NCBI GenBank assembly: GCA_033558025.1
Contig: JAUCEF010000004.1
Location: forward strand, 2,418,001 to 2,482,000
DNA from: Phytophthora sp. 'mugwort'
Lineage: Eukaryota; Oomycota; Peronosporomycetes; Peronosporales; Peronosporaceae
Direction of reading: 5' to 3'
Length of the DNA: 64,000 bases
The notes beneath the pieces were generated by a model, which did not search any database, was not told the DNA's origin, and saw only the letters and a program-made list of their open reading frames with translations. Positions 50,345 to 59,971 of the stretch are shown here, piece after piece (position 1 is the first letter of the stretch; each line of letters opens with the position of its first letter). The position numbers and the translations under genes are program-made.

Positions 50345-53300
50345 AAGCCCCGTCTTCCCTGACCAAGACCCCGACTACGCCTTCGCCATGGACGCCACTT
50401 CGACTACCGCCCGCATTAACAAGTTCGACGGAACTAACTTCCACACGTGGAAGTTCAAGATGCAGATGGTGCTCGAGGAGCGCGAACTGTGGGAAGTGAC
50501 AAGTGGGGAAGTGAAGCTGGAGCACTGCCAGACTGCGGCGGATCAAGCGCTCTTTCGGAAGAAGTCGCGCAAGGCGCTGGCGATGATCTGTCTCGCGATG
50601 GAGGATTCGCAGCTGCCGCTGGTTCGCTCGGCGAGTGGCGCGCATGATGCATGGTCAAGACTGGAAGGACACTTCGAGAAGAAGAGTTTGGCCAACAAGC
50701 TCTTTCTTCGTCGGCGTTTCTTCACGCTCATGATGGAGGAAGGTGATGATGTGCTTCAACACATCAACAAGCTCAAGACTCTGGCGGAACAGCTCGACGC
50801 GGTCGGCGCTCCGGTCAGCGAGGACGACTTGGTGATCACGCTTTTGGGAAGTCTGAGCGAGTCGTACCAGTTCCTGATCACGGCGTTGGAGTCGAGAGCC
50901 GACTCACTGTCGTGGGAACTCGTGACGTCTCGGCTGCTGCATGAGGACATGAAGCGCAAGGAACAAGGTGGCGGTACGGACGGCACCGCGCACGGTCAAG
51001 GTCAAGCGTTCATGACAAGCGACAACAAGCGCAAGGGTCGGCAGGCGCAGAAGACTAGTGCCTGTCACTACTGTGGCGAGCACGGACATTGGATCGCCAA
51101 GTGTCCGGTGCGAATCCGCGAGAACGCGGAGCGGCAGAGGCCGCAACGAGCGAATGTCGCGCAGAGTGAAGATGACTCTGGCGACTTCCTCTTCTCGGTT
51201 GGTGGTAACACGGGTGCCTCCAAGTCGAATGGAGTGTGGCTGGTCGACTCGGGTGCGACGCAGCACATGACGTACTCGAAGGAGTACATGAAGAACTACA
51301 AGAAGATCTCTCCGGTGGACGTGCATCTCGCGGACGACGGTGTGGTTCAGGCTGTGGGGACCGGCGACATTGTGATGTCGATGAAGACCCCGCGCGGCAT
51401 GAAGAAGGGTGTACTCACGAACGTGTGGCACATTCCGAAGCTGTCGCGCAACCTGTTTTCGGTTGGTCGGTTCACTAAGGACGTCGGGCCAGTTATCTTC
51501 GAGAGCGGCGGGTGCTTCGCTGAAACGAAGAGTCTCAAGTGGAAGCTCGGCGCTCGTGAGGGCAAAGGACTGTTCAAGCTGTGCATGACTCCGATGATGC
51601 CTGACGAGGCCAATGCGGCAATTTCGAAGGATCGCCAAGGGGACACCACGTCGTACCTCTGGCACCTTCGACTTGGTCACATCGGCCATGGCGGTCTAGA
51701 CGCCATCGTCAAGAAGGGCTACGGTGTTGGTATCGATATGGCGTCGGTGAAGCAGTGGGAGTTATGCGACGGATGCTCACTCGGCAAGCAAACGCGAGTA
51801 AGCTACATGAAGACGTCGCCAAACCGTGCCAAGCAAGTGCTAGAAGTCGTACACAGTGATGTATGCGGTCCCATGCAGACGCCGACCTTTGGAGGCAAGC
51901 GCTATTTTGTCACGTTTATCGATGACAAGTCGCACTTCTGTGTGGTGTACTTGCTGCGCAACAAGTCCGAGGTGGCCGACAAGTTCGCGCAATTCGTCGC
52001 GTTAGCTGAGACCCAGACTGGCAAGCGCGTGAAAATGCTGCGGAGCGACAACGGCGGCGAGTACACTTCGGGTGAGATGGCCAAGTTCTGTGCGGACCGT
52101 GGTATCATGCAGAAGTTCACGCCGCCATACACGCCTCAGCTGAACGGAGTCGCCGAGCGCATGAACCGGACGTTGGTGGAGTGTGCGCGTTGCATGCTGG
52201 AACATGCTGGATTGCCCAAGACGTATTGGGGTGAAGCTATCGTGACAGCTACGTTCCTCCGTAATCGGTGTCCGACGCGTGCCATCAACCACGACAAGTC
52301 GCCGCACCAGGTTTGGACAGGCAAGAAACCGCTGCTAGCGAACCTCAAGGTATTCGGTTGCCACGCGTACGTGCACGTGCCGAAGGAGAAGCGCACCAAG
52401 TTTGACGCTCGGTCGGTGCGCTGTCGGTTCCTGGGATACTCGGAGCATGAGAAAGCGTACCGTTTCGAAGAGACCAAGAGCGGTCGCGTGCTGGTGAGCC
52501 GCGACGCGCAGTTTATGGAAGACGTCTTCGACAGTGGGAGACGTGACTACCATCAGAGGGAGGTGGTGGTCATTCAAGATGAAGAGACGACGGGTCAAGA
52601 TTCGTTGCAGTCGGATGAAGACGACAAAGAAGAAGAAGACGAAGAAGAAGAAGACGAAGAAACAGCGCGGGACGAAGGTTTTGAACCAGGCAGCAAGCGA
52701 CACCCGCGGACGCAGTCGCTGGAAGAAGCTGTGGAAGTTCCAAGTGCCAAGCGGCAGAGTCGACACCTGACTCTGGACGAGATGTCGGCTGCGGCTCAAG
52801 AAAGTCAAGACTTCGAAGCTGCATACGTCGTGAATTCAGTGGGAGAAATGCCGACCACGTTCAAGTCGGCGATGGAATCCAGCGACGCAGTCAAGTGGAA
52901 GGAGGCGTGTGACTCGGAGGTCGAGTCGCTCCGCAAGAACGAGACGTGGATCCTCGTGCCGCTGCCAAAAGGACGCAAGGCAATCGGCAACCGATGGGTG
53001 TTCCGTGTGAAGGAGAACCAGGCTGGAGAGATCGAACGGTTCAAGGCGCGACTGGTGGCCAAGGGATTTTCGCAGAAGTACGGCATCGACTACGACGAGA
53101 CTTTCGCGCCAGTGGCCAAGTTCACGTCGATCAGGATCCTGCTCAGTCTGGCGGCCAAGTACAATCTCATGGTGCACCAGATGGATGTCAAGACAGCTTT
53201 CCTGAACGGTTTGTTAGACGAAGACATCTACATGGCACAGCCGGACGGCTACATCGATGAAAAGTACCCGGACTATGTCTGTCAGCTCAAGCGGTCTCTT

Positions 53301-54476
53301 TACGGTTTGAAGCAGTCGCCGCGGATGTGGAACAAGACCATCGACGACCTCATGCTCAAGCTAGGGTTCAAGAAGTGCGAGTCTGACCACTGCATCTACT
53401 TCAAGCGTGACGACCAAGACATGATCTTCGTGGCGCTATATGTCGACGACCTGATCCTCGCAAGTAACAACGACAAGCTGCTCAAGTCGACGAAGAAGGC
53501 GCTCAGTGACCGTTTCGAGATGACGGACCTGGGCCACCTCAAGTACTTCCTCGGCATGGAAATCGATCAAGATATGACGACAGGGAAGGTGTCGATGCGG
53601 CAAACCAAGTTTGCGAAAGACATTCTGGAGAAGTTCAACATGGAGAAGAGCAACCCTGTTAAGACGCCACAGGATCCGGGCCTCAAGCTGACCAAGGCCA
53701 TGTGCGAGGGCGGCTGCAAGCACGACGAGACCATGGTAAACGTGCCATACCGGAACGCTGTGGGATGCCTCATGTATCTCATGGTAGGCACACGCCCGGA
53801 CCTCGCAGCAGCAGTGGGAGTTCTCAGCCAGTTTGCAGCAGACCCATGTCCGACACACTGGCAGGCGCTCAAGAGGGTCTTCAGGTACATTCAGGGCACG
53901 AAGACGCACGGCATCGAGTTTCAAGCGAGCTGCGACGACGGACCCCAAGGCTATTCAGATGCCGACTGGGCTGGAGACATCGAGTCAAGAAGAAGTACAA
54001 GTGGCTACGCGTTCATGATGAATGGCGGATGCATCAGCTGGAGGAGCAAGAAGCAGCGGACAGTGGCGCTGTCTTCGACGGAAGCTGAGTACATGGCGCT
54101 ATCGGAGGCGACACAAGAGGCGGTGTGGCTCAAGGTGTTCCTGTGCGAGCTCGGCGAGATGACAAGCGATGAAGCAATCAAGATCTACGAGGACAACCAA
54201 GGCTCCATCGCGTTGGCCAAGAATCCCGAATTCCACAAGCGCACCAAGCACATCGACATTCGCTACCATTTCGTGCGCGAGAAGGTGGAAGACGGTCAAG
54301 TGGTGCTGCAGTATGTTTCGACAACCGACATGCTGGCGGACATCATGACGAAGCCAATCTCTGCGACGCAGTTCAGTGTGCTCCGGAGCAAACTCGGCAT
54401 CGAAGCGCTGAAGGCTGTCGAGTCGAGTGGGAGTGTTGTCAAGGAGACGTCTCGACCAGCTGCTGTATACCGGTAG
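50337..54476 (+). CDS. A1-iv Copia polyprotein (gag-PR-IN-RT-RNase H), intact ORF
   Basis: 1379 codons, the reference for A1. Zinc knuckle CHYCGEHGHWIAKC is at residues 243-256 and protease Asp at 304 (LVDSGATQH). GAG-pre-integrase WHLRLGH lies near 443. Integrase D508, D571 and E607 have 35 residues between the last two (SDNGGEY, NGVAERMNR). A strongly acidic linker lies near 755-790, RT YVDD at 1035-1038, RNase H Asp at 1208 (YSDADWAGD), and TEAEY near 1249. The stop at 54474-54476 is inside the 3' LTR, so U3 encodes the last 13 residues. Mid-gag is A2-type (TLMMEEGDDVLQHINKL). No lesion visible; potentially autonomous. Confidence 0.96.
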   Translation: MSPSPVFPDQDPDYAFAMDATSTTARINKFDGTNFHTWKFKMQMVLEERELWEVTSGEVKLEHCQTAADQALFRKKSRKALAMICLAMEDSQLPLVRSASGAHDAWSRLEGHFEKKSLANKLFLRRRFFTLMMEEGDDVLQHINKLKTLAEQLDAVGAPVSEDDLVITLLGSLSESYQFLITALESRADSLSWELVTSRLLHEDMKRKEQGGGTDGTAHGQGQAFMTSDNKRKGRQAQKTSACHYCGEHGHWIAKCPVRIRENAERQRPQRANVAQSEDDSGDFLFSVGGNTGASKSNGVWLVDSGATQHMTYSKEYMKNYKKISPVDVHLADDGVVQAVGTGDIVMSMKTPRGMKKGVLTNVWHIPKLSRNLFSVGRFTKDVGPVIFESGGCFAETKSLKWKLGAREGKGLFKLCMTPMMPDEANAAISKDRQGDTTSYLWHLRLGHIGHGGLDAIVKKGYGVGIDMASVKQWELCDGCSLGKQTRVSYMKTSPNRAKQVLEVVHSDVCGPMQTPTFGGKRYFVTFIDDKSHFCVVYLLRNKSEVADKFAQFVALAETQTGKRVKMLRSDNGGEYTSGEMAKFCADRGIMQKFTPPYTPQLNGVAERMNRTLVECARCMLEHAGLPKTYWGEAIVTATFLRNRCPTRAINHDKSPHQVWTGKKPLLANLKVFGCHAYVHVPKEKRTKFDARSVRCRFLGYSEHEKAYRFEETKSGRVLVSRDAQFMEDVFDSGRRDYHQREVVVIQDEETTGQDSLQSDEDDKEEEDEEEEDEETARDEGFEPGSKRHPRTQSLEEAVEVPSAKRQSRHLTLDEMSAAAQESQDFEAAYVVNSVGEMPTTFKSAMESSDAVKWKEACDSEVESLRKNETWILVPLPKGRKAIGNRWVFRVKENQAGEIERFKARLVAKGFSQKYGIDYDETFAPVAKFTSIRILLSLAAKYNLMVHQMDVKTAFLNGLLDEDIYMAQPDGYIDEKYPDYVCQLKRSLYGLKQSPRMWNKTIDDLMLKLGFKKCESDHCIYFKRDDQDMIFVALYVDDLILASNNDKLLKSTKKALSDRFEMTDLGHLKYFLGMEIDQDMTTGKVSMRQTKFAKDILEKFNMEKSNPVKTPQDPGLKLTKAMCEGGCKHDETMVNVPYRNAVGCLMYLMVGTRPDLAAAVGVLSQFAADPCPTHWQALKRVFRYIQGTKTHGIEFQASCDDGPQGYSDADWAGDIESRRSTSGYAFMMNGGCISWRSKKQRTVALSSTEAEYMALSEATQEAVWLKVFLCELGEMTSDEAIKIYEDNQGSIALAKNPEFHKRTKHIDIRYHFVREKVEDGQVVLQYVSTTDMLADIMTKPISATQFSVLRSKLGIEALKAVESSGSVVKETSRPAAVYR
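54425..54433 (+). other. A1-iv polypurine tract, within the coding region
   Basis: GAGTGGGAG abuts the 3' LTR and encodes part of VESSGS; in family A the plus-strand primer lies inside the ORF. Confidence 0.65.
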
Positions 54477-54787
54477 GATACCGGTATGACCTTCACTCAG
54501 TGGCATCGCAATCATCCTGTGATTACGAGACGAAGATTACGTCACGGTGTTTATGGGACGGTGTTTACGCCACGGACAATTACGCCATGGGTGGGTACAA
54601 GATTGTGGGTACATGATGGGCTCTACGTGGCACTCCCTGATTGGCTGAAGTAACTCAGTATCCAGTAGAGAATCCAGTAGAGTGTACCCAGTAGGTAGAA
54701 CTGTAGGCTTAGAGGTAGCAAGGAGTTTGCGAACTAAGGACCTAAATCAATCACTTTGCATTTTGCCATCAAGTGACCAAGCCTTTT
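54434..54787 (+). repeat. A1-iv 3' LTR (354 bp)
   Basis: Contains the polyprotein stop codon at bases 41-43 of the LTR; followed by TSD GAAAA. Confidence 0.96.
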
Positions 54788-56428
54788 GAAAAGTCTAGAG
54801 ACCAAGATGAAGAATCGACTCCATCTGTGTTTTGGCGTGCAAGTGCCAACGCGGTCGAAGCAGCCGTGGACTTATCGGAGCCGTCGACATTCCAAGAAGC
54901 GGTCAACGGCCCGGACCAATTGCACTGGCGCAAGGCGATTCGTGCTGAGTTAAAGTCGATGCGACTTCGTGGTGTGTTTCGTGCTGCCAAGTTGCCCAGC
55001 GGACAAAGCGCCATCGGTACCAAGTGGGTGTTCAAGATTAAGCGCAAAGCCGACGGATCGATCGAGAAGTACAAGGCGCGCCTGGTGGCCAAGGGTTTCA
55101 AGCAAAAGTACGGCATCGACTACACGGAGACGTTCTCGCCCGTGGTCAAGTACGTGACGCTGCGCATGGTCATCGCGATTGCCAAGTATTTCGACTGGCC
55201 CCTCGACCAACTCGACGTGGTAACGGCATTTCTGTACGGCGTCATGAAGGAGTTGGTGTTCTGCGTGGTTCCTGAAGGCGTCGAGCTGGATGGTGATTTC
55301 GACTGCCTGGAATTGGTGAAGGCGATTTACGGTCTCAAGCAAGCTTCGCGCGTATGGAACGAGACCTTCGACGAATTCGTGTGTTCTATCGGTTTTCAAG
55401 TTTCAGCCTTCGACCCGTGCCTCTACATCAAGGTTGTCGATGGCCACTGTGTGCTCGTGCTGGTCTACGTGGACGATGTGTTGGTCACCGGAAGTTCACC
55501 CGAACTGATCTCACGCACGAAGAACGACCTCAAGACACGCTTCGAAATGACTGACAGTGGCAAGTGTGTGTTCGTTCTTGGAATCGAGCTGGTGGATGGC
55601 CCGGACGGCAGCGTGACGATGTGCCAGCGGCGTTATGTGGATGATATCCTGAAGCGTTTCGGTATGGACGAATGCAAGGCTGTGGTGAGTCCGGTAGACA
55701 TGAGCACTCGACTGGTTCCAAGTGACGCAGCGACCAAGGTGAACGCTCCGTTTCGCGAAGCTGTGGGTGCCCTCATGCACTTGATGACTGCTACTCGCCC
55801 GGATATCGCGTACGCAGTAGGCTATGTATCGCGCTTTATGGAGAACCCCCAAGAGGAACACTGGGTTGCGGTCAAGCGCATTTTTCGCTATCTACAAGGC
55901 ACCAAGACGCATGGAATCTGTTTCAAGCCAGGCAACAAGATCGACTTTCGTGGGTATTCGGATGCGGACTGGGCTGGCGACCTCGCGGACCGCAAGTCGA
56001 CTTCCGGCTACACGTTCATGCTGATGGGTGCGCCAGTGAGCTGGGGAAGCAAGAAGCAGTCAAGTGTTTCGCTGTCTACGAGCGAGGCGGAATACATCGC
56101 GCTCAGTCTGGCGATCCAAGAAGGCAAGTGGATTCATCGCCTGCTATGCGAGATTTTGGCGGCTGCCAACGAGACTGGACCCGAGCTTAAGATCCGCGAA
56201 GACAACCAGTCGTGCATCAAGATGACGAAGAACCCAGTAAACCACGGTCGCGCCAAACACATCGACATCAAGTACCACCACATCCGCGATGAAGTGAAGC
56301 GCGGTGAAGTCAAGCTCGAGTACTGCGAGACTTCTATCATGCTGGCGGACATCATGACCAAGGCACTGCCAGGACCGCGCCACATGGATCTGACGGCGTC
56401 CCTCGGAATCCACGCGTGTTCGCATTGA
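54788..56428 (+). pseudogene. B1-v polyprotein, C-terminal segment (RT-RNase H)
   Basis: Resumes at the duplicated GAAAA with the linker end ([14 protein letters not shown]), then RT with the [11 protein letters not shown] and [10 protein letters not shown] motifs, YVDD at 55466-55477, and RNase H ([28 protein letters not shown]) to ACSH and stop. Around 56235-56310 the nucleotide sequence follows B2 at synonymous sites. The frame is open; disruption is by A1-iv only. Confidence 0.92.
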
Positions 56429-56435
56429 GGGGGCG

Positions 56436-56778
56436 TATTGAGGGTTGCCAGGTTTTGGTACTGTGTACCAGTAACCGGTTAACCCGAACCGGTCCAACAC
56501 GATCCCGCGATGTTTACGGTACGTTGTTTACGCAACCGATGATTAGACGAGTAGGATGATTTGACGAGTGCGGAGTGTTGGTGATTGGATGCACCAAATG
56601 ATTGGATGCAGGGCTGCATATCTATGTGGTAGACTAGGTAGTGTAAGCTCCGATAAATCAATCACTTTCGAATCTTCCTTCTTCAGCTCAAGTGGTCTTC
56701 ACTCCGGTCCCCGCACCCAAGTGCAGAACTCCCTCCGCTCAACCCAAGCCTCGCTTCAAGACCTCAACACCTTTATCA
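56436..56778 (+). repeat. B1-v 3' LTR (343 bp)
   Basis: Pure B1 type; preceded by GAGGGGGCG and followed by TSD ACATG (56779-56783). Confidence 0.94.
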
Positions 56779-58846
56779 ACATGCGTGTGTTCGGCTGTCG
56801 GACGTACATTCTGACTCCGAAGGAGAAGCGGCTCAAGTGGGATCCCAAGGCTCGCGCTGGACTGTTCCTGGGTTACGAAGAAGTGTCCACGGCGTATCGA
56901 CTTTATGACATCGAGGCGGGGCAGGTGGTTATCAGTCGCGATGTCAACTTCGATGAGTCGACCTTTGGATGTTCACCGACGATTTCCGATGAAGATGTCG
57001 ACGACCTGGACTTCGACTCGCTCGACATCGACAATGATGGTTTCCGCCAGACGGAGTACACGCAGGCAGGGAAGCGCAAGAGCCGCCCGAGTGACGAAGA
57101 TGAAGCTGCCAGAAAACCGCGAGCTGTGCGTCATCGACCTGGACTGGAAGAAGCAAGTGCGCCGAACTACTCCCCTCCCCTCCGCACCGAGCAGACGCAG
57201 ACGAAGAAGAAAAGTCTGGAGACCAAGATGAAGAATCGACTCCACCAGTTTTTTGGCGTGCAAGTGCCAATGCCGTCGAAACAGGCGATCTATCGGAGCC
57301 GACGACATTCCAAGAAGCGGTGAACGGCCCCGACCAAGTGCACTGGCGCAAGGCGATTCGTGCTGAGCTCGAATCGATGCGACTTCGTGGTGTGTTTCGT
57401 GCTGCCAAGTTGCCTAACGGACAACGCGCCATCGGCACCAAGTGGGTGTTCAAGATCAAGCGCAAAGCGGACGGATCGATCGAGAAGTACAAGGCGCGCC
57501 TCGTGGCCAAGGGGTTCAAGCAGAAGTACGGCATCGACTACACCGAGACGTTCTCGCCCGTGGTCAAGTACGTGACGCTGCGCATGATCATCGCGATTGC
57601 CAAGTATTTTGGCTGGCCCCTCGACCAACTCGACGTGGTAACGGCATTTCTGTACGGCATCATGAAGGAAGTCGTGTACTGCGTGGTGCCAGAAGGCGTC
57701 GAGCTGGATGGTGATTTCGACTGCCTGGAATTGGTGAAGGCGATTTACGGTCTCAAGCAAGCTTCGCGCGTGTGGAACGAGACCTTCGACGAGTTCGTGT
57801 GCTCCATCGGCTTTCAAGTATCGGCGTTCGACCCGTGCCTCTACATCAAGATCGTTGACGGTCACTGCGTGCTAGTGCTGGTCTACGTGGATGACGTGCT
57901 GATTACCGGAAGTTCACCCGAACTGATCTCACGCACGAAGACCGACCTCAAGACACGCTTCGAGATGACCGATAGCGGCAAGTGCGCGTTCGTTCTTGGG
58001 ATCGAATTGGTGGACGGCCCGGACGGCAGCGTGACGATGTGTCAGCGCCGCTATGTGGATGACATTCTCAAGCGTTTTGGTATGGACGAGTGCAAGGCCG
58101 TGGTGAGTCCCGTCGACATAAGCACTCGACTGATTTCAAGTGACGCAGCGACCAAGGTGAACGCTCCGTTTCGCGAAGCTGTTGGTGCTCTGATGCACTT
58201 GATGACTGCCACGCGCCCGGACATCGCGTACGCCGTTGGCTATGCGTCGCGCTTCATGGAGAACCCTCAAGAAGAACACTGGGTTGCGGTCAAGCGTATC
58301 TTTCGCTACCTGCAAGGCACAAAGACGCATGGGATCTGCTTCAAGCCGGGTGACAACATCGACTTTCGCGGGTACTCGGACGCGGACTGGGCTGGCGACC
58401 TCGCGGACCGCAAGTCGACTTCCGGCTACACGTTCATGCTAATGGGTGCACCAGTGAGCTGGGGAAGCAAGAAGCAGTCAGGTGTTTCGCTGTCTACGAG
58501 TGAGGCGGAGTACATCGCACTCAGTCTGGCGATCCAAGAAGGCAAGTGGATTCATCGCCTGCTGCGCGAGATTCTGGCGGCCGCTAATGAGACTGGACCC
58601 GAGCTCATGATCCGCGAAGACAACCAGTCGTGCATCAAGATGACGAAGAACCCAGTAAACCACGGTCGCGCCAAGCACATCGACATCAAGTACCACCACA
58701 TCCGCGATGAAGTGAAGCGCGGTGAAGTCAAGCTCGAGTACTGCGAGACTTCTGTGATGCTAGCGGACATCATGACGAAGGCTCTCGCGGGACCACGCCA
58801 TACGGATCTGACGGCGGCTCTCGGCATTCGTGGGACTTCGCATTGA
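56779..58846 (+). pseudogene. B2-i polyprotein, C-terminal segment with frameshift (IN end-RT-RNase H)
   Basis: Resumes after B1-v at [17 protein letters not shown] (integrase C-terminal part). In the acidic linker, near 57173-57184, the sequence reads CTCCCCTCCCCTCCGC where B2-ii has CTCCCCTCCGC: a 5-bp tandem duplication that shifts the frame and leads to a stop at 57323. The correct frame is open again from the RT region ([15 protein letters not shown] at 57884-57895) through RNase H to the stop at 58846. Thus this copy is broken twice, by the B1-v insertion and by the frameshift. Confidence 0.92.
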
Positions 58847-58853
58847 GGGGGCG

Positions 58854-59203
58854 TATTGACGGTTACCGGTTTGGTATCAGTTATTAGCCGTGAACCGGTT
58901 AACCCGAACCGGTCCAATCCGAACCCACGTTGATTATGGTGATTACGGTAAGTTGTTTACGCCACCGATGATTAGACGAGTAGGATGATTGGACGAACAC
59001 CGGTGAGTGATGGTTGATTAGATGCACTAGGTGATAGGACGCAGGGTCGCGTGTCTATAACAGTAGGGTGTAAGCTCCAACAATTCAATCACTTTCGAAT
59101 CTTCATTCTACCCCTCAAGTGCCTTCGCTCCGGTCCCGCCGTCTGCGACGTCCCTCCCTCCGCTTCGTACAAGCTTCGTGTCCAAGATCCATACCTTTCA
59201 TCA
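58854..59203 (+). repeat. B2-i 3' LTR (350 bp)
   Basis: TATTGACGG...CTTTCATCA; forms an inverted repeat with 59615-59964 across a 411-bp spacer. Confidence 0.95.
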
Positions 59204-59614
59204 AGTTCCGCACGACAGCCTTGCACCAATGCACTTGATCAGGTCCGTTGACCGCTTCTTGGAATGTCGACGGCTCCGATAAGTCCACGGCTGCTTCGAC
59301 CGCGTTGGCACTTGCACTCCAAAACACAATGGAGTCGATTCTTCATCTTGGTCTCCAGACTTTTCTTCTTCATCTGCGTCTGTTCGGTGCGAAGGGGAGT
59401 CGTTCGGTGCACTTGCTTCTTCCAGTCCAGGTCGATGACGCACAGCGCGCGGTCTTCTGGCAGCTTCATCTTCGTCACTCGGGCGGCTCTTGCGCTTCCC
59501 TGCCTGTTTGTACTCCGTCTGGCGCGGACCATCATCGTCGATGTCGAGCGAGTCGAAGTCCAGGTCGTCGACATCTTCATCAGAAATCGACGGTGAAAAT
59601 CCAAAGGTTGATTC
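59204..59614 (-). pseudogene. B1 polyprotein fragment (acidic linker to RT start), inverted between two B2 elements
   Basis: On the minus strand this is the B1 continuation of the 43894-44904 fragment: it starts with GAATCAACCTTTGG, the sequence expected right after the GAATC target of B2-i, and covers the acidic linker ([21 protein letters not shown], first part) to about VNG. A one-base loss in ACACAATGGAG relative to ACACAGATGGAG shifts the frame, and the far end (near 59204-59245) is more diverged from B1. Its other end, AGTTC on the plus strand, was probably the target of a second B2 insertion. Confidence 0.85.
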
Positions 59615-59964
59615 TGATGAAAGGTATGGATCTTGGACACGAAGCTTGTACGAAGCGGAGGGAGGGACGTCGCAGACGGCGGGACCGGAGCGAAGGCACT
59701 TGAGGGGTAGAATGAAGATTCGAAAGTGATTGAATTGTTGGAGCTTACACCCTACTGTTATAGACACGCGACCCTGCGTCCTATCACCTAGTGCATCTAA
59801 TCAACCATCACTCACCGGTGTTCGTCCAATCATCCTACTCGTCTAATCATCGGTGGCGTAAACAACTTACCGTAATCACCATAATCAACGTGGGTTCGGA
59901 TTGGACCGGTTCGGGTTAACCGGTTCACGGCTAATAACTGATACCAAACCGGTAACCGTCAATA
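59615..59964 (-). repeat. B2-ii 3' LTR (350 bp)
   Basis: Inverted relative to the B2-i LTRs; its outer flank is GATTC, the reverse complement of the B2-i left target GAATC. Confidence 0.95.
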
Positions 59965-59971
59965 CGCCCCC

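Larger units (their letters stand above)
49979..54787 (+). mobile_element. A1-iv: complete Copia-type element with intact ORF
   Basis: 4809 bp bounded by GAAAA (49974-49978 and 54788-54792) in the B1-v linker. LTRs 49979-50332 and 54434-54787, both 354 bp and apparently identical. The youngest layer of the right-hand nest. Confidence 0.96.
47239..56778 (+). mobile_element. B1-v: Copia-type element with B2 patches, split by A1-iv
   Basis: Bounded by ACATG (47234-47238 and 56779-56783) in B2-i. 5' LTR 47239-47581, 3' LTR 56436-56778 (343 bp each). The 5' LTR contains a B2-type patch absent from the 3' LTR, and B2-like patches occur in the coding region. Split by A1-iv at GAAAA. Confidence 0.94.
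44905..59203 (+). mobile_element. B2-i: Copia-type element, split by B1-v; recombinant flanks
   Basis: 5' LTR 44905-45254, coding 45259-47238 and 56779-58846, 3' LTR 58854-59203. The left flank ends GAATC but the right flank begins AGTTC, so the ends do not match. The missing partner of GAATC is found in reverse orientation at 59610-59614, next to B2-ii. This is the signature of an inversion by recombination between two B2 copies. Confidence 0.92.
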
